DNA from: Myceligenerans pegani
GTDB taxonomy: Bacteria; Actinomycetota; Actinomycetes; Actinomycetales; Cellulomonadaceae
DNA length: 64,000 nt
Direction of reading: 5' to 3'
NCBI RefSeq assembly: GCF_014892515.1
Contig: NZ_JADBGR010000109.1
Coordinates: 30,958 to 94,957, forward strand
How positions within the stretch are numbered: position 1 is the stretch's first letter; each line of letters starts with the position of its first letter. A program made the position numbers and the translations under genes. Below, piece by piece: positions 19,617 through 28,276 of this stretch. The notes under the pieces are model-generated. The model had not been told where the DNA came from and did no database searches. It saw only the letters and a list, made by a program, of their open reading frames with translations.

Positions 19617-20138
19617 TCAGAGCACCTTGGCCATCAGCAGACAAGGATTCTCGACCCACATGTCGGGGAATTCCTCGACCGGGAGGAATCCGACCGCCTC
19701 GTAGAAGGCCCGCGTCTGCTCGTATCCCGGGTCCGGGCTGGACGGTCCGAAGGTCTTGACCGTGAGGAGGCGCACGCCGCGGGCACGCATGTCGTCCTCG
19801 GCACGCCGCAGGAGGGCCCGCCCGATTCCCGTGCGGTGCAGCTTGCGCCGCACGGCGAGCAGGTGGACCTCGGCCGTGCTGTCGTACCGCGGGTCGAGGA
19901 GAAGGATGCCCGTCACGTCGTCGATGGGTACCCGCGTGCCGTCGACGACGCCCTCGCCGGGCCCCGCGTCGCCCGTGAAGCGGGTGTTCACGGCGAGATA
20001 GTTGGGAAACTTCCGGGCGGCTTCCTCATATTCGTCGGTGAACTTCTCGAGCCCGAACCATTCGGGCAGTTCGCCGAGAATGTCATGGGCAGCATCTGAT
20101 CGGCCGCGCGTCCGCACAACGTCATAGGTCCCAATCAC
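19617..20138 (-). CDS. GNAT-family N-acetyltransferase
   Basis: About 173 aa. The acetyl-CoA binding motif A is VHLLAVRRKLHRTGIGRALL, followed by RRAEDDMRARGVRLLTVKTF and the C-terminal ARxFYEAVGF signature (TRAFYEAVGFLPVEEFPDMW). The substrate cannot be told. The start is uncertain: GTG 20138 has GAGG three bases before it; a TTG three codons upstream is the alternative. The upstream 80 bases are noticeably AT-rich and may hold its promoter. Confidence 0.8.
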   Translation of the reverse strand: MIGTYDVVRTRGRSDAAHDILGELPEWFGLEKFTDEYEEAARKFPNYLAVNTRFTGDAGPGEGVVDGTRVPIDDVTGILLLDPRYDSTAEVHLLAVRRKLHRTGIGRALLRRAEDDMRARGVRLLTVKTFGPSSPDPGYEQTRAFYEAVGFLPVEEFPDMWVENPCLLMAKVL

Positions 20139-20331
20139 GCGCCTCAAGGTAGTACTCGATCGGGCTATTTACTATGCGCGTTAGTGGTAATTCCCTAAAG
20201 ACACTTTTGCCCCTTTGCGACCCGTTGAGCGTCTTCCGCGGCATCCTGAAGAGCCCGCGCGCGCGGAGTCGGCCACAGGGCCGGCACTCACGGAGCCGAC
20301 ACAGCAGGCCGGCACAGGGCCGACAGCCGCG

Positions 20332-20365
20332 GCCGAACCGCAACCCGACGGGGCTGCGGTTCGGC
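20332..20365. terminator. Hairpin terminator downstream of the HtrA gene
   Basis: GCCGAACCGCA (20332-20342) and TGCGGTTCGGC (20355-20365) form a perfect 11-bp stem with a 12-base loop, 27 bases after the protease stop. No U-run follows, as usual in actinobacteria. Confidence 0.65.
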
Positions 20366-20391
20366 GCTCCGGCGACCGTCGACAGGACGGC

Positions 20392-22011
20392 TCAGTTCCC
20401 GAACAGCTCCTGCAGCCAGTCCGGGATGTTGCCCGGGTCGGTCGGGTCGGAGCCGTTCGAGCCGGAGTCACCCGACTCCCCCTGTCCGGGCAGACCCTGC
20501 TGGCCCTGTCCCTGCTGCTCCTGGGCGAGCTCCTCGTCGTCGCGCATGGCGAGGCTCGTGTTCACCTGCCGCGTCTCGCCGTCGCGCACCACGGTCAGGG
20601 TGACCTCCTCGCCGACGGCGTGCTCCCGCACGAAGGCGGTGAGCGACTCGGAGCCGTTGACCGGGTCGTCGCCGATCGCGACGATCACGTCCCCCGGCTC
20701 GAGCCCGGCCTCCTCGGCCGGCGAACCCGCCACGACCTGCTCGACCTGCGCGCCGAGGCGGGTCACGCCGTCGGCCGTCGCCGTGCCGTCCGAGAGGGAC
20801 ACCCCGAGGAACGCGTGGTCGGCCGAGCCGTCGTCGATCAGCTGCTCGCTGACGCTGGACGCCAGGTTCGACGGGATCGCGAACCCGAGACCGATCGATC
20901 CGGACTGCTGCGTCGCGCTCGACAGCGTCAGGATGGACGAGTTGATCCCGATGACCTCGCCCGAGGCGTTGAACAGCGGGCCGCCCGAGTTCCCCGGGTT
21001 CACGGCGGCGTCGGTCTGCACGGCGTTCGTGACCACGACGTCGCCCCCGGAGCGCGACGACGCCGACACCGGGCGGTCGAGCGCCGAGACGATCCCCGTC
21101 GTGGCGGTGCCCGCGAGGCCCAGCGGGTTGCCGACCGCCATCACGGGGTCCCCCACGTCGACCGCGTTCGAGTCGCCGAGCGTCGCGGGGGACAGGTCGT
21201 CCGGGGCGTCCGTGAGCTGCACGACGGCGAGGTCCGTCGTCGGGTCCGTGCCCACGACGTCCGCCTCGAAGAGGCGCCCGTCGGCGAGGGTGACCTGGAC
21301 CTGCTCGGCACCCGAGACGACATGGTTGTTGGTGAGGATGTGGCCGTCGGAGTCGATGATCACGCCGGAGCCCTCGCCCTCACCCTGCTGCGTGGCCACC
21401 TGGATCGACACCACCGATTCCGAGACCGCGGCCGTGACGGCCTGCCAGTCGGGGGCGTCACCGTTCGACGAGACCGGCACCGCCTGCTGCTCCGACCGGC
21501 CGACGTCCGCCAGCGACGCCGACTGCGTGTCGTCGTCCAGCAGCGCGATCGCGCCCGCCGTGCCCGCGCTCGCGAGGAGCGCGGCCACCGCCGCGGCGCT
21601 CACCACGGGGACCCAGCGGCGGTCCTTGCGGGGCGGCGTCGTCGCGCTCGCCGGGGCGGCGTAGGGGTTGCCGAACGCCGTCCCGATGTCCGACGACGGA
21701 CCGTCGCCGGACGAGTGTGTCGCCTGCGGTCCGAAGCCGGCCGGCGCGTGCGCCGCGGGCGTGACCTCGGCTCCGCCGGTCACGTCCGGGGTCGGCGCCG
21801 GTGCGTGTGCCACGGGCGCGGGCCCGCCCGGGGCGGGAGTGGCCGGCAGTTGCGTCGTCGGCGCCCCGGCGGCCGGGACCTGCGCCGCCCGAGCCTCCGC
21901 GGCGGGGGTCGGGGCGGGAGTCTCCGGCTGCTCCGGCCGGTGCGGCGCGACGGCGTCGGCTGCCTCCGGCTCCTGGCCCTGCGGGGTGGTGGGGTTCTGC
22001 TCGGTGTTCAC
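20392..22011 (-). CDS. HtrA/DegP-like trypsin-type serine protease with PDZ domain
   Basis: 539 aa membrane-anchored protease for envelope protein quality control. Residues 1-130 are a cytoplasmic Pro/Ala-rich tail, one transmembrane helix spans about 134-158, then the protease domain has the triad H230 (LTNNHVVSG), D260 (TTDLAVVQL) and S342 (NPGNSGGPL). A PDZ domain (GLEPGDVIVAIGDDPVNGSE) and a Gln/Gly/Ser-rich C-terminus follow. GTG 22011 is chosen because AAGGAGG lies six bases upstream; the ATG five codons earlier overlaps that Shine-Dalgarno sequence. Topology resembles mycobacterial HtrA/PepD proteins. Confidence 0.93.
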   Translation of the reverse strand: MNTEQNPTTPQGQEPEAADAVAPHRPEQPETPAPTPAAEARAAQVPAAGAPTTQLPATPAPGGPAPVAHAPAPTPDVTGGAEVTPAAHAPAGFGPQATHSSGDGPSSDIGTAFGNPYAAPASATTPPRKDRRWVPVVSAAAVAALLASAGTAGAIALLDDDTQSASLADVGRSEQQAVPVSSNGDAPDWQAVTAAVSESVVSIQVATQQGEGEGSGVIIDSDGHILTNNHVVSGAEQVQVTLADGRLFEADVVGTDPTTDLAVVQLTDAPDDLSPATLGDSNAVDVGDPVMAVGNPLGLAGTATTGIVSALDRPVSASSRSGGDVVVTNAVQTDAAVNPGNSGGPLFNASGEVIGINSSILTLSSATQQSGSIGLGFAIPSNLASSVSEQLIDDGSADHAFLGVSLSDGTATADGVTRLGAQVEQVVAGSPAEEAGLEPGDVIVAIGDDPVNGSESLTAFVREHAVGEEVTLTVVRDGETRQVNTSLAMRDDEELAQEQQGQGQQGLPGQGESGDSGSNGSDPTDPGNIPDWLQELFGN

Positions 22012-22100
22012 GGTGCCCTCCTTCATCCGTGAACCACTACACACCCGTTCTCTCAAGCGACCCTTGACCGTGCCTGTGAGTTCCCTGCGCGCGGCGGTGG

Positions 22101-24134
22101 TCACACGACGCCGCGGACGACGTCGGCCACGCGGTGGGCCAGGTCTCGTGCCTCGGCGTGGCGCGCGGCGCGCGGCACCTGCACCTCGATGACCTGCACG
22201 CCACGGCTGGGTGCCTGGAGCGCGTGCCGCAGGCTGGGCACGTCCTTCACGAGCTGGTGGTCGACGCCGTAGCCCGCGCAGAGCTGCGCGAGATTCGCGC
22301 CGTGCGGCGTGCCGAACACCCGCTCGAACCGGGCGCCCGCCGCGTCCGACGTCGCCGCCAGCTCGCCGTGCTCGAGGGTGGCGAAGATCGATCCGCCGTC
22401 GTCGTTCACCACGACGATCTCCAGGTCGACGGCGGGCTCGCCGGGGCCGCGCAGCAGGCCGCCGACGTCGTGCAGGAGCGTCAGGTCGCCCAGCAGCGCG
22501 CGGGTGCGCCGGCCCGCGCGCGCGGCGGCGAGCGCCACCCCGGTCGCGGTCGAGACGCTGCCGTCGATCCCGGCGAGCCCGCGGTTGGCGATCACGGCGG
22601 GGACGCTGCCGAGGTCGTCCGTGCCGAGCACGAGGTCGAGGTCGCGCACCGGATTCGACGAGCCGACGACGAGCACGTCGTCGTCCCCGAGGACCGTGGC
22701 GACGGCGCGGGCGACGGACAGCGCCGTCGGGCCGTCGGCGACCGCGTCGTCGCGGGTCACCTCGTCGATCACCGTGGCTGCGGCGCGGCCGGCTGCCTGC
22801 CAGCGCCGCAGCCAGTCGCCGTCCGCCTCGTCCCGCGGCTCGTACCATTCCGGGGCGAGGCCCGGCACCACCTGGGCGGCGTTGCGGGCGGCGTCGGGCC
22901 AGGGCAGGCCGCCGGGTGCGACGACGGTGACGACGACGTCGGGCCGGGACAGCATGCGTTGCACGGGGCGGGAGAGCGTGGGGCGGCCGAGCACGACGGC
23001 CTGCTGGATCTCCCCGGCGAGTCCGTCCTCGCCGAGCACCAGGCGGTACGCGGGGATCGCGTTCGCTCCCCCGCAGGCGCCCGACGACGGTTCGGCCAGC
23101 AGCGGCCAGCCCTGGGCCTCGGCGAGCCGCCGGGCCGCGGGCCCGGCGCCGTCACCGGCGACGACCACGGTGCGGCCGGGATGCCCGGGGAGTGCCGGGG
23201 AGGCGAGGTGCCGGACGGTGCCGGGGACGACGACGGTCACGGGCCGGCTCACGCCCGGGTCCTGGCGGAGGCCGGCGGACGGCCGGCCCGGTTCCGGGGC
23301 CACGGGGTCGGAACCGGGTTCGGCTGCGCCGCCGGAGCCGTCCGGGGCGGCCGGATGGCGGGGTTCGGCCTCGGCACGGGGTGCGGTGGTGGAAACGGCG
23401 GCGTCGGGCGCGGGGGTGGTCGCGGCGAGCTCGGGGTCCGGCGGAGGCGCGGCGGGGTGGAGGGGGTCGCGGTAGGAGAGGTTCAGGTGAACCGGGCCGG
23501 GCGTGCCGTCGCGCAGGCCGAGGGCGGCGGAGGCGGCCCGGGCCGCGAGGGCGGCGAGGTCGCGCGTCTCCGTCGCGCGGGTCGCGAGGTCCGTGCCCGA
23601 CGGCGCGGGGACGTCGGCCTCGTACCGCACGGCCCCGGCGAAGATGCCGGGCTGGTGGGTGGTCTGCGACGCGCCCGTGCCGCGCAGTTCGTGCGGGCGG
23701 TCGGCGGTGAGCAGGATCAGTGGGACGCCGGTGTGGTGCGCCTCGAGCACGGCCGGGTGCAGGTTGGCGACGGCGGTCCCGGACGTGGTGATCACGGCGA
23801 CGGGGTGCCCGACGAGGGGTGTGAGGAACCCGGTCGGCGCCCCCGCCTGGTCCGGTGACCCGCGATCGGGCTCCTCGTGGCCTCGATCCGCCGCGGGGTC
23901 GCCGTCCCTGGTCAACGCGCTGCCGCGGGAGAGTCCCAGGGCGAGGAATCCCGCCGTGCGCTCGTCGATCCGTACGTGCAGGGTGAGCCGGCCGGCCTCC
24001 GCGGCCTCGGCGGCGGCGTAGGCGAGGGGCGCGGACCGCGACCCGGGCGCCAGCACGACGTCGCGCACCCCGTGCGCGACGAGCTCGGAGATCAGGCCGC
24101 GCGCGGCGCAGACCGAGGCGGGGTTGTCAGGCAT
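22101..24134 (-). CDS. menD: 2-succinyl-5-enolpyruvyl-6-hydroxy-3-cyclohexene-1-carboxylate synthase
   Basis: ThDP-dependent enzyme (677 aa) joining isochorismate and 2-oxoglutarate. The N-terminus SELVAHGVRDVVLAPGSRSA, then LHVRIDERTAGFLALGLSRG and ITTSGTAVANLHPAVLEAHH are MenD signatures; the C-terminal ThDP half includes IANRGLAGIDGSVSTATGVA and VVVNDDGGSIFATLEHGE. At 677 aa it is longer than usual (about 550-600), owing to a hydrophilic insert at residues 71-108 and a Pro/Ala linker near 238-300. The ATG at 24134 lies six bases after TAGCCT with no Shine-Dalgarno, so the mRNA is probably leaderless. It diverges from menB. Confidence 0.95.
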   Translation of the reverse strand: MPDNPASVCAARGLISELVAHGVRDVVLAPGSRSAPLAYAAAEAAEAGRLTLHVRIDERTAGFLALGLSRGSALTRDGDPAADRGHEEPDRGSPDQAGAPTGFLTPLVGHPVAVITTSGTAVANLHPAVLEAHHTGVPLILLTADRPHELRGTGASQTTHQPGIFAGAVRYEADVPAPSGTDLATRATETRDLAALAARAASAALGLRDGTPGPVHLNLSYRDPLHPAAPPPDPELAATTPAPDAAVSTTAPRAEAEPRHPAAPDGSGGAAEPGSDPVAPEPGRPSAGLRQDPGVSRPVTVVVPGTVRHLASPALPGHPGRTVVVAGDGAGPAARRLAEAQGWPLLAEPSSGACGGANAIPAYRLVLGEDGLAGEIQQAVVLGRPTLSRPVQRMLSRPDVVVTVVAPGGLPWPDAARNAAQVVPGLAPEWYEPRDEADGDWLRRWQAAGRAAATVIDEVTRDDAVADGPTALSVARAVATVLGDDDVLVVGSSNPVRDLDLVLGTDDLGSVPAVIANRGLAGIDGSVSTATGVALAAARAGRRTRALLGDLTLLHDVGGLLRGPGEPAVDLEIVVVNDDGGSIFATLEHGELAATSDAAGARFERVFGTPHGANLAQLCAGYGVDHQLVKDVPSLRHALQAPSRGVQVIEVQVPRAARHAEARDLAHRVADVVRGVV

Positions 24135-24140
24135 ACGGCC

Positions 24141-24146
24141 AGGCTA
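24141..24146 (-). promoter_or_regulatory. -10 box of menD
   Basis: TAGCCT on the minus strand, then six bases (GGCCGT) and ATG 24134. Leaderless start predicted. Confidence 0.5.
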
Positions 24147-24337
24147 GCGGCGCCGTCGCCGCCACGCCGCACACCGCGCCCGAGGCGGTCGCGAGCCCGG
24201 CCCGGGCGGTGCGGCACCCGCCGGCGCCGAGCACGAGGTGACGGCATGGTCCGTGTCGTTCTCTTGCAGCCGTTCGTGTGCGACTCGTCGGGCGTCGGCG
24301 ACCGACCAGCCGATCGGAGAGGCCGGCGCGCACGAAC

Positions 24338-24343
24338 TACGCT
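24338..24343 (+). promoter_or_regulatory. -10 box of menB
   Basis: TACGCT, six bases, then GTG 24350. No ribosome-binding site is seen; leaderless start predicted. Confidence 0.5.
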
Positions 24344-24349
24344 TCCCTC

Positions 24350-25345
24350 GTGAGTAGCACCGACCGAGCCGACACCCCGTCCGCGCAGCCGCAGCTCCCC
24401 CGCCAGGTCTCCCAGACCTTCGATCCACGGCGGTGGCGGGAGGTCACCGGGTTCGGGGACCTCACCGACATGACGTACCACCGCGGGCACGACCACGCGA
24501 CGGGGCGTGACCTGCCCGTGGTGCGCGTCGCGTTCGATCGCGCGGACGTCCGCAACGCGTTCCGCCCGCACACCGTGGACGAGCTGTACCGCGTGCTGGA
24601 CCACGCGCGCATGACGTCCGACGTCGGCACCGTCCTCCTCACGGGCAACGGTCCCTCGCCCAAGGACGGCGGGTGGGCGTTCTGCTCCGGCGGCGACCAG
24701 CGCATCCGCGGCCGGTCCGGGTACCGGTACACGACCGCGCCCGACGGCGGCGGCGAGATCGCCACGGCCGACGCCGTCGACCCGGCCCGTGCCGGCCGCC
24801 TGCACATCCTCGAGGTGCAGCGGCTCATCCGGACGATGCCGAAGGTCGTGATCGCCGTCGTGGACGGCTGGGCCGCCGGGGGAGGCCACTCGCTGCACGT
24901 CGTGTGCGACCTGACGATCGCGTGCCGGGAGCACGGGAAGTTCAAGCAGACCGACGCGAACGTCGGCTCGTTCGACGGAGGCTACGGCTCGGCGTACCTG
25001 GCCCGCCAGGTGGGGCAGAAGCGGGCGCGGGAGATCTTCTTCCTGGCCCGGGAGTACTCCGCCGACGACGCCGAGCGCTGGGGCGCGGTGAACGAGGTCG
25101 CGGACCACGCCGGCGTGGAGGATCTGGCGATCGACTACGCGCGCACCATCGCGACGAAGTCTCCGCAGGCGATCCGCATGCTCAAGTTCGCGTTCAACCT
25201 GCCCGACGACGGCATCAACGGCCAGCAGGTCTTCGCCGGCGAGGCGACCCGCCTGGCGTACATGACGGACGAGGCGGTCGAGGGCCGCGACGCCTTCCTG
25301 GAGCGCCGCGACCCGGACTGGAGCCGGTTCCCGTACTACTTCTGA
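24350..25345 (+). CDS. menB: 1,4-dihydroxy-2-naphthoyl-CoA synthase
   Basis: Crotonase-fold enzyme (331 aa) that cyclises o-succinylbenzoyl-CoA. Family features are AFCSGGDQRIRGRSGY, VVDGWAAGGGHSLHVVCDLT, the catalytic-region GSFDGGYGSAYLARQVGQKR, and the C-terminus FLERRDPDWSRFPYYF. The GTG at 24350 is preferred over in-frame starts upstream because TACGCT ends six bases before it. It converges on menE across a strong hairpin. Confidence 0.96.
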   Translation: MSSTDRADTPSAQPQLPRQVSQTFDPRRWREVTGFGDLTDMTYHRGHDHATGRDLPVVRVAFDRADVRNAFRPHTVDELYRVLDHARMTSDVGTVLLTGNGPSPKDGGWAFCSGGDQRIRGRSGYRYTTAPDGGGEIATADAVDPARAGRLHILEVQRLIRTMPKVVIAVVDGWAAGGGHSLHVVCDLTIACREHGKFKQTDANVGSFDGGYGSAYLARQVGQKRAREIFFLAREYSADDAERWGAVNEVADHAGVEDLAIDYARTIATKSPQAIRMLKFAFNLPDDGINGQQVFAGEATRLAYMTDEAVEGRDAFLERRDPDWSRFPYYF

Positions 25346-25440
25346 CTCCGACGGGACACGCCCGGGACTTCGACCGGACACACCCGGCGCTGCCCACCAC
25401 TACCGACTCGGGTTCGTCAGGGTTTCGAATCCATCCGAAC

Positions 25441-25463
25441 GGCCTCGAAAGATCTGCGAGGCC
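25441..25463. terminator. Bidirectional terminator between menB and menE
   Basis: GGCCTCG (25441-25447) and CGAGGCC (25457-25463) form a perfect 7-bp stem with a 9-base loop in the 126-bp gap between convergent genes. Confidence 0.7.
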
Positions 25464-25471
25464 CTGCTGAG

Positions 25472-26887
25472 TCACCCCACAGCTGCCGTCAGGGCCTCGG
25501 TCAGAACTCGGCGGTCCGGTTTTCCCGGGCCGCGGAGCGGGATGGCGTCCGTGACGAAGACCCGGCGCGGGACCGCCGCCCGGCCCAGCCGGTCCGCCAC
25601 CAGCAACCGCACTCGCTCGGCCAGCTCCGCCGGAGCGGGCGCCACCCGGGTCGGCGTCGTGGTCGGCCGGATGTCGAGTGGTCGGTCGGAGGTCGGTGCG
25701 GTCGGTCGCTCGGGCGACCGACCGCTCGACGTCGGGCCGACCACTCGACGTTCTGCCGACGGGCGGGCCAGGACCGCCGTCACCACCTGGCCCCATTCCG
25801 GGTCCGGGACTCCCACCACGCACACCTCGCCGAGCTCCGCCAGCGCCGCTTCCACCGCCGCGGGGGCGACGTTGACGCCGCCGGTGACGATGACGTCGTC
25901 GGCGCGGCCGAGGATCGTGAGGCGACCGTCGGCGTCGACGGCGCCGAGGTCGGAGGTGCGGAACCAGCGGGTGCCGTCCGGGTCGGTGCGGAAGACGGCG
26001 GCCGTGGCGGCCGCCTCCCCGAGGTAGCCCGTGGCGAGCACCGGACCGGAGATCTCGACGACGCCGGGCACCGAGCCTTGGGGGTCGCCCGGCCCGCCGG
26101 TCGCGGCCCCGGTGTCTCCCGTGTCGTCCGCGTCGCGTCCGACGGCGTCGCGGCCGGCGCTGTCGCGTCCGTCGTCCCGTCCAGCGTCGCGTGCGGTGTT
26201 GCGTGCGGTGTCGTTGCGTCCGGCGTCACGCCCGGCGTCGTCGCGTGCGAGGCGGACGCGCACGTCCGCCAGGGGAACGCCGTCGTACACGCAGCCGCCG
26301 CAGGTCTCGGACATCCCGTAGGTGGTGACGGCGCGGACGCCGGCGTCGCGGAGGCGGGCCAGGAGCGGGAGCGGGGTGGCGGCACCGCCGAGCAGGACGG
26401 CGTCGAAGCGGGCGAGCGTGTCCAGGCCGGCGGGTGCGCCGTCGTCGGCCGCCTCGACGAGGCGGTGGGCCTGGGTGGGCACGAGGGACACGTAGGCGCG
26501 GCTGCCGCCGTCGTCGGACAGGAACGCCCCGGCCGTGGCGGCGAAGCCGTCCGCGGTGAACGACCCGGCCGCTCCCCCGCCGACGCGCGTGCCGGCGACG
26601 ACGGACCGCGAGATCACCTGGAGACCCGCGACATGGGTGGCGGGCAGCGCGAGGAACCAGCGGCCGGGACCGCCGAGGCGCTTGTGGGTCGCGGCGGCGG
26701 AGGCGCGGAGCGCGGTCGCGGACAGGGCGACCTCGCGGGGGATTCCGGTCGAGCCGGAGGTGCGGACCACGAGGGCGGTGCCGTCCGGCGGCGGGGCGTC
26801 GGCCAGGAGCGGCTCCGGCGCGTAGGGGGCGCCGCCGTCCAGGGCCCGGCGGATCGCCGCGGCGGCGTCCTCCAGCTCGTCTCGCAC
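25472..26887 (-). CDS. menE: o-Succinylbenzoate-CoA ligase with two in-frame insertions
   Basis: AMP-forming acyl-CoA ligase (471 aa) that activates o-succinylbenzoate for MenB. The phosphate-binding motif is VVRTSGSTGIPREV (40-53), GMSETCGGCVYDGVPL follows near 191, and the C-terminal hinge and Lys region are TILGRADDVIVTGGVNVAPA and LRGPGKPDRRVLTEAL. Two stretches do not belong to the fold: residues 215-262, a degenerate GRDA repeat, and residues 380-405, encoded by a palindromic element. The reading frame stays open, so the protein is likely made. GTG 26887 follows TAAGCT by six bases: a leaderless start. Confidence 0.9.
   Translation of the reverse strand: MRDELEDAAAAIRRALDGGAPYAPEPLLADAPPPDGTALVVRTSGSTGIPREVALSATALRASAAATHKRLGGPGRWFLALPATHVAGLQVISRSVVAGTRVGGGAAGSFTADGFAATAGAFLSDDGGSRAYVSLVPTQAHRLVEAADDGAPAGLDTLARFDAVLLGGAATPLPLLARLRDAGVRAVTTYGMSETCGGCVYDGVPLADVRVRLARDDAGRDAGRNDTARNTARDAGRDDGRDSAGRDAVGRDADDTGDTGAATGGPGDPQGSVPGVVEISGPVLATGYLGEAAATAAVFRTDPDGTRWFRTSDLGAVDADGRLTILGRADDVIVTGGVNVAPAAVEAALAELGEVCVVGVPDPEWGQVVTAVLARPSAERRVVGPTSSGRSPERPTAPTSDRPLDIRPTTTPTRVAPAPAELAERVRLLVADRLGRAAVPRRVFVTDAIPLRGPGKPDRRVLTEALTAAVG
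25673..25749. repeat. GGTCGG-arm palindromic element, copy E, inside menE
   Basis: A 77-nt nested inverted repeat. Outer arms GTCGAGTGGTCGG (25673-25685) and CCGACCACTCGAC (25737-25749) are perfect over 13 bp; inner arms GCGGTCGGTCGC (25698-25709) and GCGACCGACCGC (25714-25725) are perfect over 12 bp around a TCGG loop. It is translated as menE residues 380-405, in the loop between the nucleotide-binding core and the C-terminal domain. Confidence 0.85.
26102..26245 (-). repeat. menE: Degenerate GRDA-type repeat within menE
   Basis: The sense strand encodes ARDDAGRDAGRNDTARNTAR, then DAGRDDGRDSAGRDAVGRDA (residues 215-253 region) and an acidic Thr/Gly tail. Units of about 12-15 bases with a CGGGACGC-like core recur. 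It replaces what is normally a short loop. Confidence 0.65.
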
Positions 26888-26893
26888 CCGGCC

Positions 26894-26899
26894 AGCTTA
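26894..26899 (-). promoter_or_regulatory. -10 box of menE
   Basis: TAAGCT on the minus strand, six bases (GGCCGG), then GTG 26887. Leaderless start predicted. Confidence 0.5.
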
Positions 26900-26941
26900 C
26901 GAGGCGGCGCGCGGGACCCGGGCGGGCCCGGGAGAACATGC

Positions 26942-26969
26942 TTCACCTGCGGGTGAAACCCGCTAGGGT
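26942..26969 (+). promoter_or_regulatory. Promoter of the DUF3048 lipoprotein gene
   Basis: TTCACC (-35, 26942-26947), 16-base spacer, TAGGGT (-10, 26964-26969). The -35 is the left half of a short palindrome TTCACC-TGCG-GGTGAA that could be an operator. Confidence 0.55.
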
Positions 26970-27026
26970 GGCGCCAGTCCCGGGGGGCGGCCGGGGAGGA
27001 GCAGCGAGCGCGGACCCGGAGGAGAG

Positions 27027-28148
27027 ATGAGACGGACGCCGCGGCGGCAGCGCGCGGCCGGGGTGATCGCCCTGACCATGGTGGTGGCGATCGGGCTGAG
27101 CGCCTGCACCACGGCCTGGGGGCAGGACCTGGCCTGGCCGTGGGACGAGCCGGAGCCACTGCCCACGCCGACCGCGACGGCCCCGGCGAAGACCGCCGTC
27201 CGCAAGGCCGAGCCGCCGAAGCCCGTGCCGAAGCCGGTGTACTGGCCTCTCACGGGGACCCGGGGCAAGGAGGCGAAGATGCAGCACCCGGCTGTCTCGG
27301 TCAAGATCGAGAACTCGCCGGAGGCCCGCCCCACGCGCGGCCTGGAGCACGCGGACATCGTCTGGGAGGAGGTCGTCGAGGGCGGGATCACGCGCTTCGT
27401 CGCCACGTACCACTCGACCCTCCCGGACGCGGTCGAGCCGGTCCGGTCGGTGCGTCCGATGGACGCGGCGATCGTCGCGCCGATGAAGGGCATCCTCGCC
27501 TACTCGGGCGGCCAGCTCCCGTTCATCGACCAGGTGAACAGGGTGTCCACGCAGTCCGTGATCATGGACAAGGGCCACGCCGGGTTCTCGCGCGACCCGA
27601 GCCGCTCCGCACCGCACAACGTGATCGGTCGGCCGAAGGTGTTCCTGTCGCAGGAACGGGAGGACCTGCGGCTGTTCTCCCCGCCGCCGGCGCAGTTCGC
27701 CTACGCGCGGGAGAAGGGCGAGGTGTCCGCCGTGAAGAAGGGGCGCAAGGCGGGGACGCTCAAGGTCCGCCTGTCGAACCGGCAGACCACCAACTGGTAC
27801 TGGGACGGCTCGAGCCACACCTATCGGCGCAGCGAGGGCGGTGCGCCCTCCATGTCGATGTCGGGCGCGCGGCACGCGGCGCGGAACGTCGTGGTGCTGC
27901 ACGTGGACATGGTCTACACCCGGTACACCGACCCGAGCGGGGCACGCGTGCCCGAGACGAAGCTCGTCGGCTCCGGCGAGGGCTTCGTCGCCGCCGAGGG
28001 CAGGGTCGTGAAGGTGAGATGGAAGAAGGGACGGATCGGCGCCCCGATCACGCTCGAGCTCGCCAACGGCAAGGAGGCGCGGCTGGCGCCCGGCAACACC
28101 TGGGTCGAGCTGGTGCCCAAGGGGTCGGGCTCCTGGTCGGTTCCCTGA
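27027..28148 (+). CDS. DUF3048-domain lipoprotein (YerB-like)
   Basis: 373 aa. A lipoprotein signal peptide has hydrophobic GVIALTMVVAIGLSAC with a lipobox LSAC, lipidated at C27. A Pro/Thr-rich spacer follows, then the DUF3048 N-terminal domain (VSVKIENSPEARPTRGLEHA; ADIVWEEVVEGGITRFVATY; EPVRSVRPMDAAIVAPMKGI) and the DUF3048 C-terminal domain (VLHVDMVYTRYTDPSGARVP; GNTWVELVP). The molecular function is not known. ATG 27027 has GGAGGAGAG in front. It converges on menA. Confidence 0.92.
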   Translation: MRRTPRRQRAAGVIALTMVVAIGLSACTTAWGQDLAWPWDEPEPLPTPTATAPAKTAVRKAEPPKPVPKPVYWPLTGTRGKEAKMQHPAVSVKIENSPEARPTRGLEHADIVWEEVVEGGITRFVATYHSTLPDAVEPVRSVRPMDAAIVAPMKGILAYSGGQLPFIDQVNRVSTQSVIMDKGHAGFSRDPSRSAPHNVIGRPKVFLSQEREDLRLFSPPPAQFAYAREKGEVSAVKKGRKAGTLKVRLSNRQTTNWYWDGSSHTYRRSEGGAPSMSMSGARHAARNVVVLHVDMVYTRYTDPSGARVPETKLVGSGEGFVAAEGRVVKVRWKKGRIGAPITLELANGKEARLAPGNTWVELVPKGSGSWSVP

Positions 28149-28208
28149 TCGAGCGGTTGTCGCACCGGCCGCGGTGACCGGCGTCGCCGCTCGCCCGCCG
28201 TCGGACCG

Positions 28209-28265
28209 GGCCGCCCGCGGGAGACGCCGTCGGGCCCGGCCGGCTACGGGCCCGGCCGGGCGGCC
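28209..28265. terminator. Probable bidirectional terminator between DUF3048 gene and menA
   Basis: GGCCGCCCG (28209-28217) and CGGGCGGCC (28257-28265) pair over 9 bp around a GC-rich core that contains two copies of GGGCCCGGCCGG. The copies lie between convergent genes. Confidence 0.5.
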
Positions 28266-28276
28266 ACAGGCGCAGG

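Noticed and set aside
20122..20343. Short minus-strand frame ending in IEYYLEARDWDL before the GNAT gene
   Set aside because: The end looks protein-like but the rest is Cys/Arg-rich low complexity covering the terminator region; it may only be an out-of-frame reading of the GNAT leader.
24288..24325. Possible remnant of a GGTCGG-family element near the menB start (GCGACCGACCAGCCGATCGG)
   Set aside because: Only a 5-bp inverted repeat is present and there are no long arms. The resemblance may be due to base composition.
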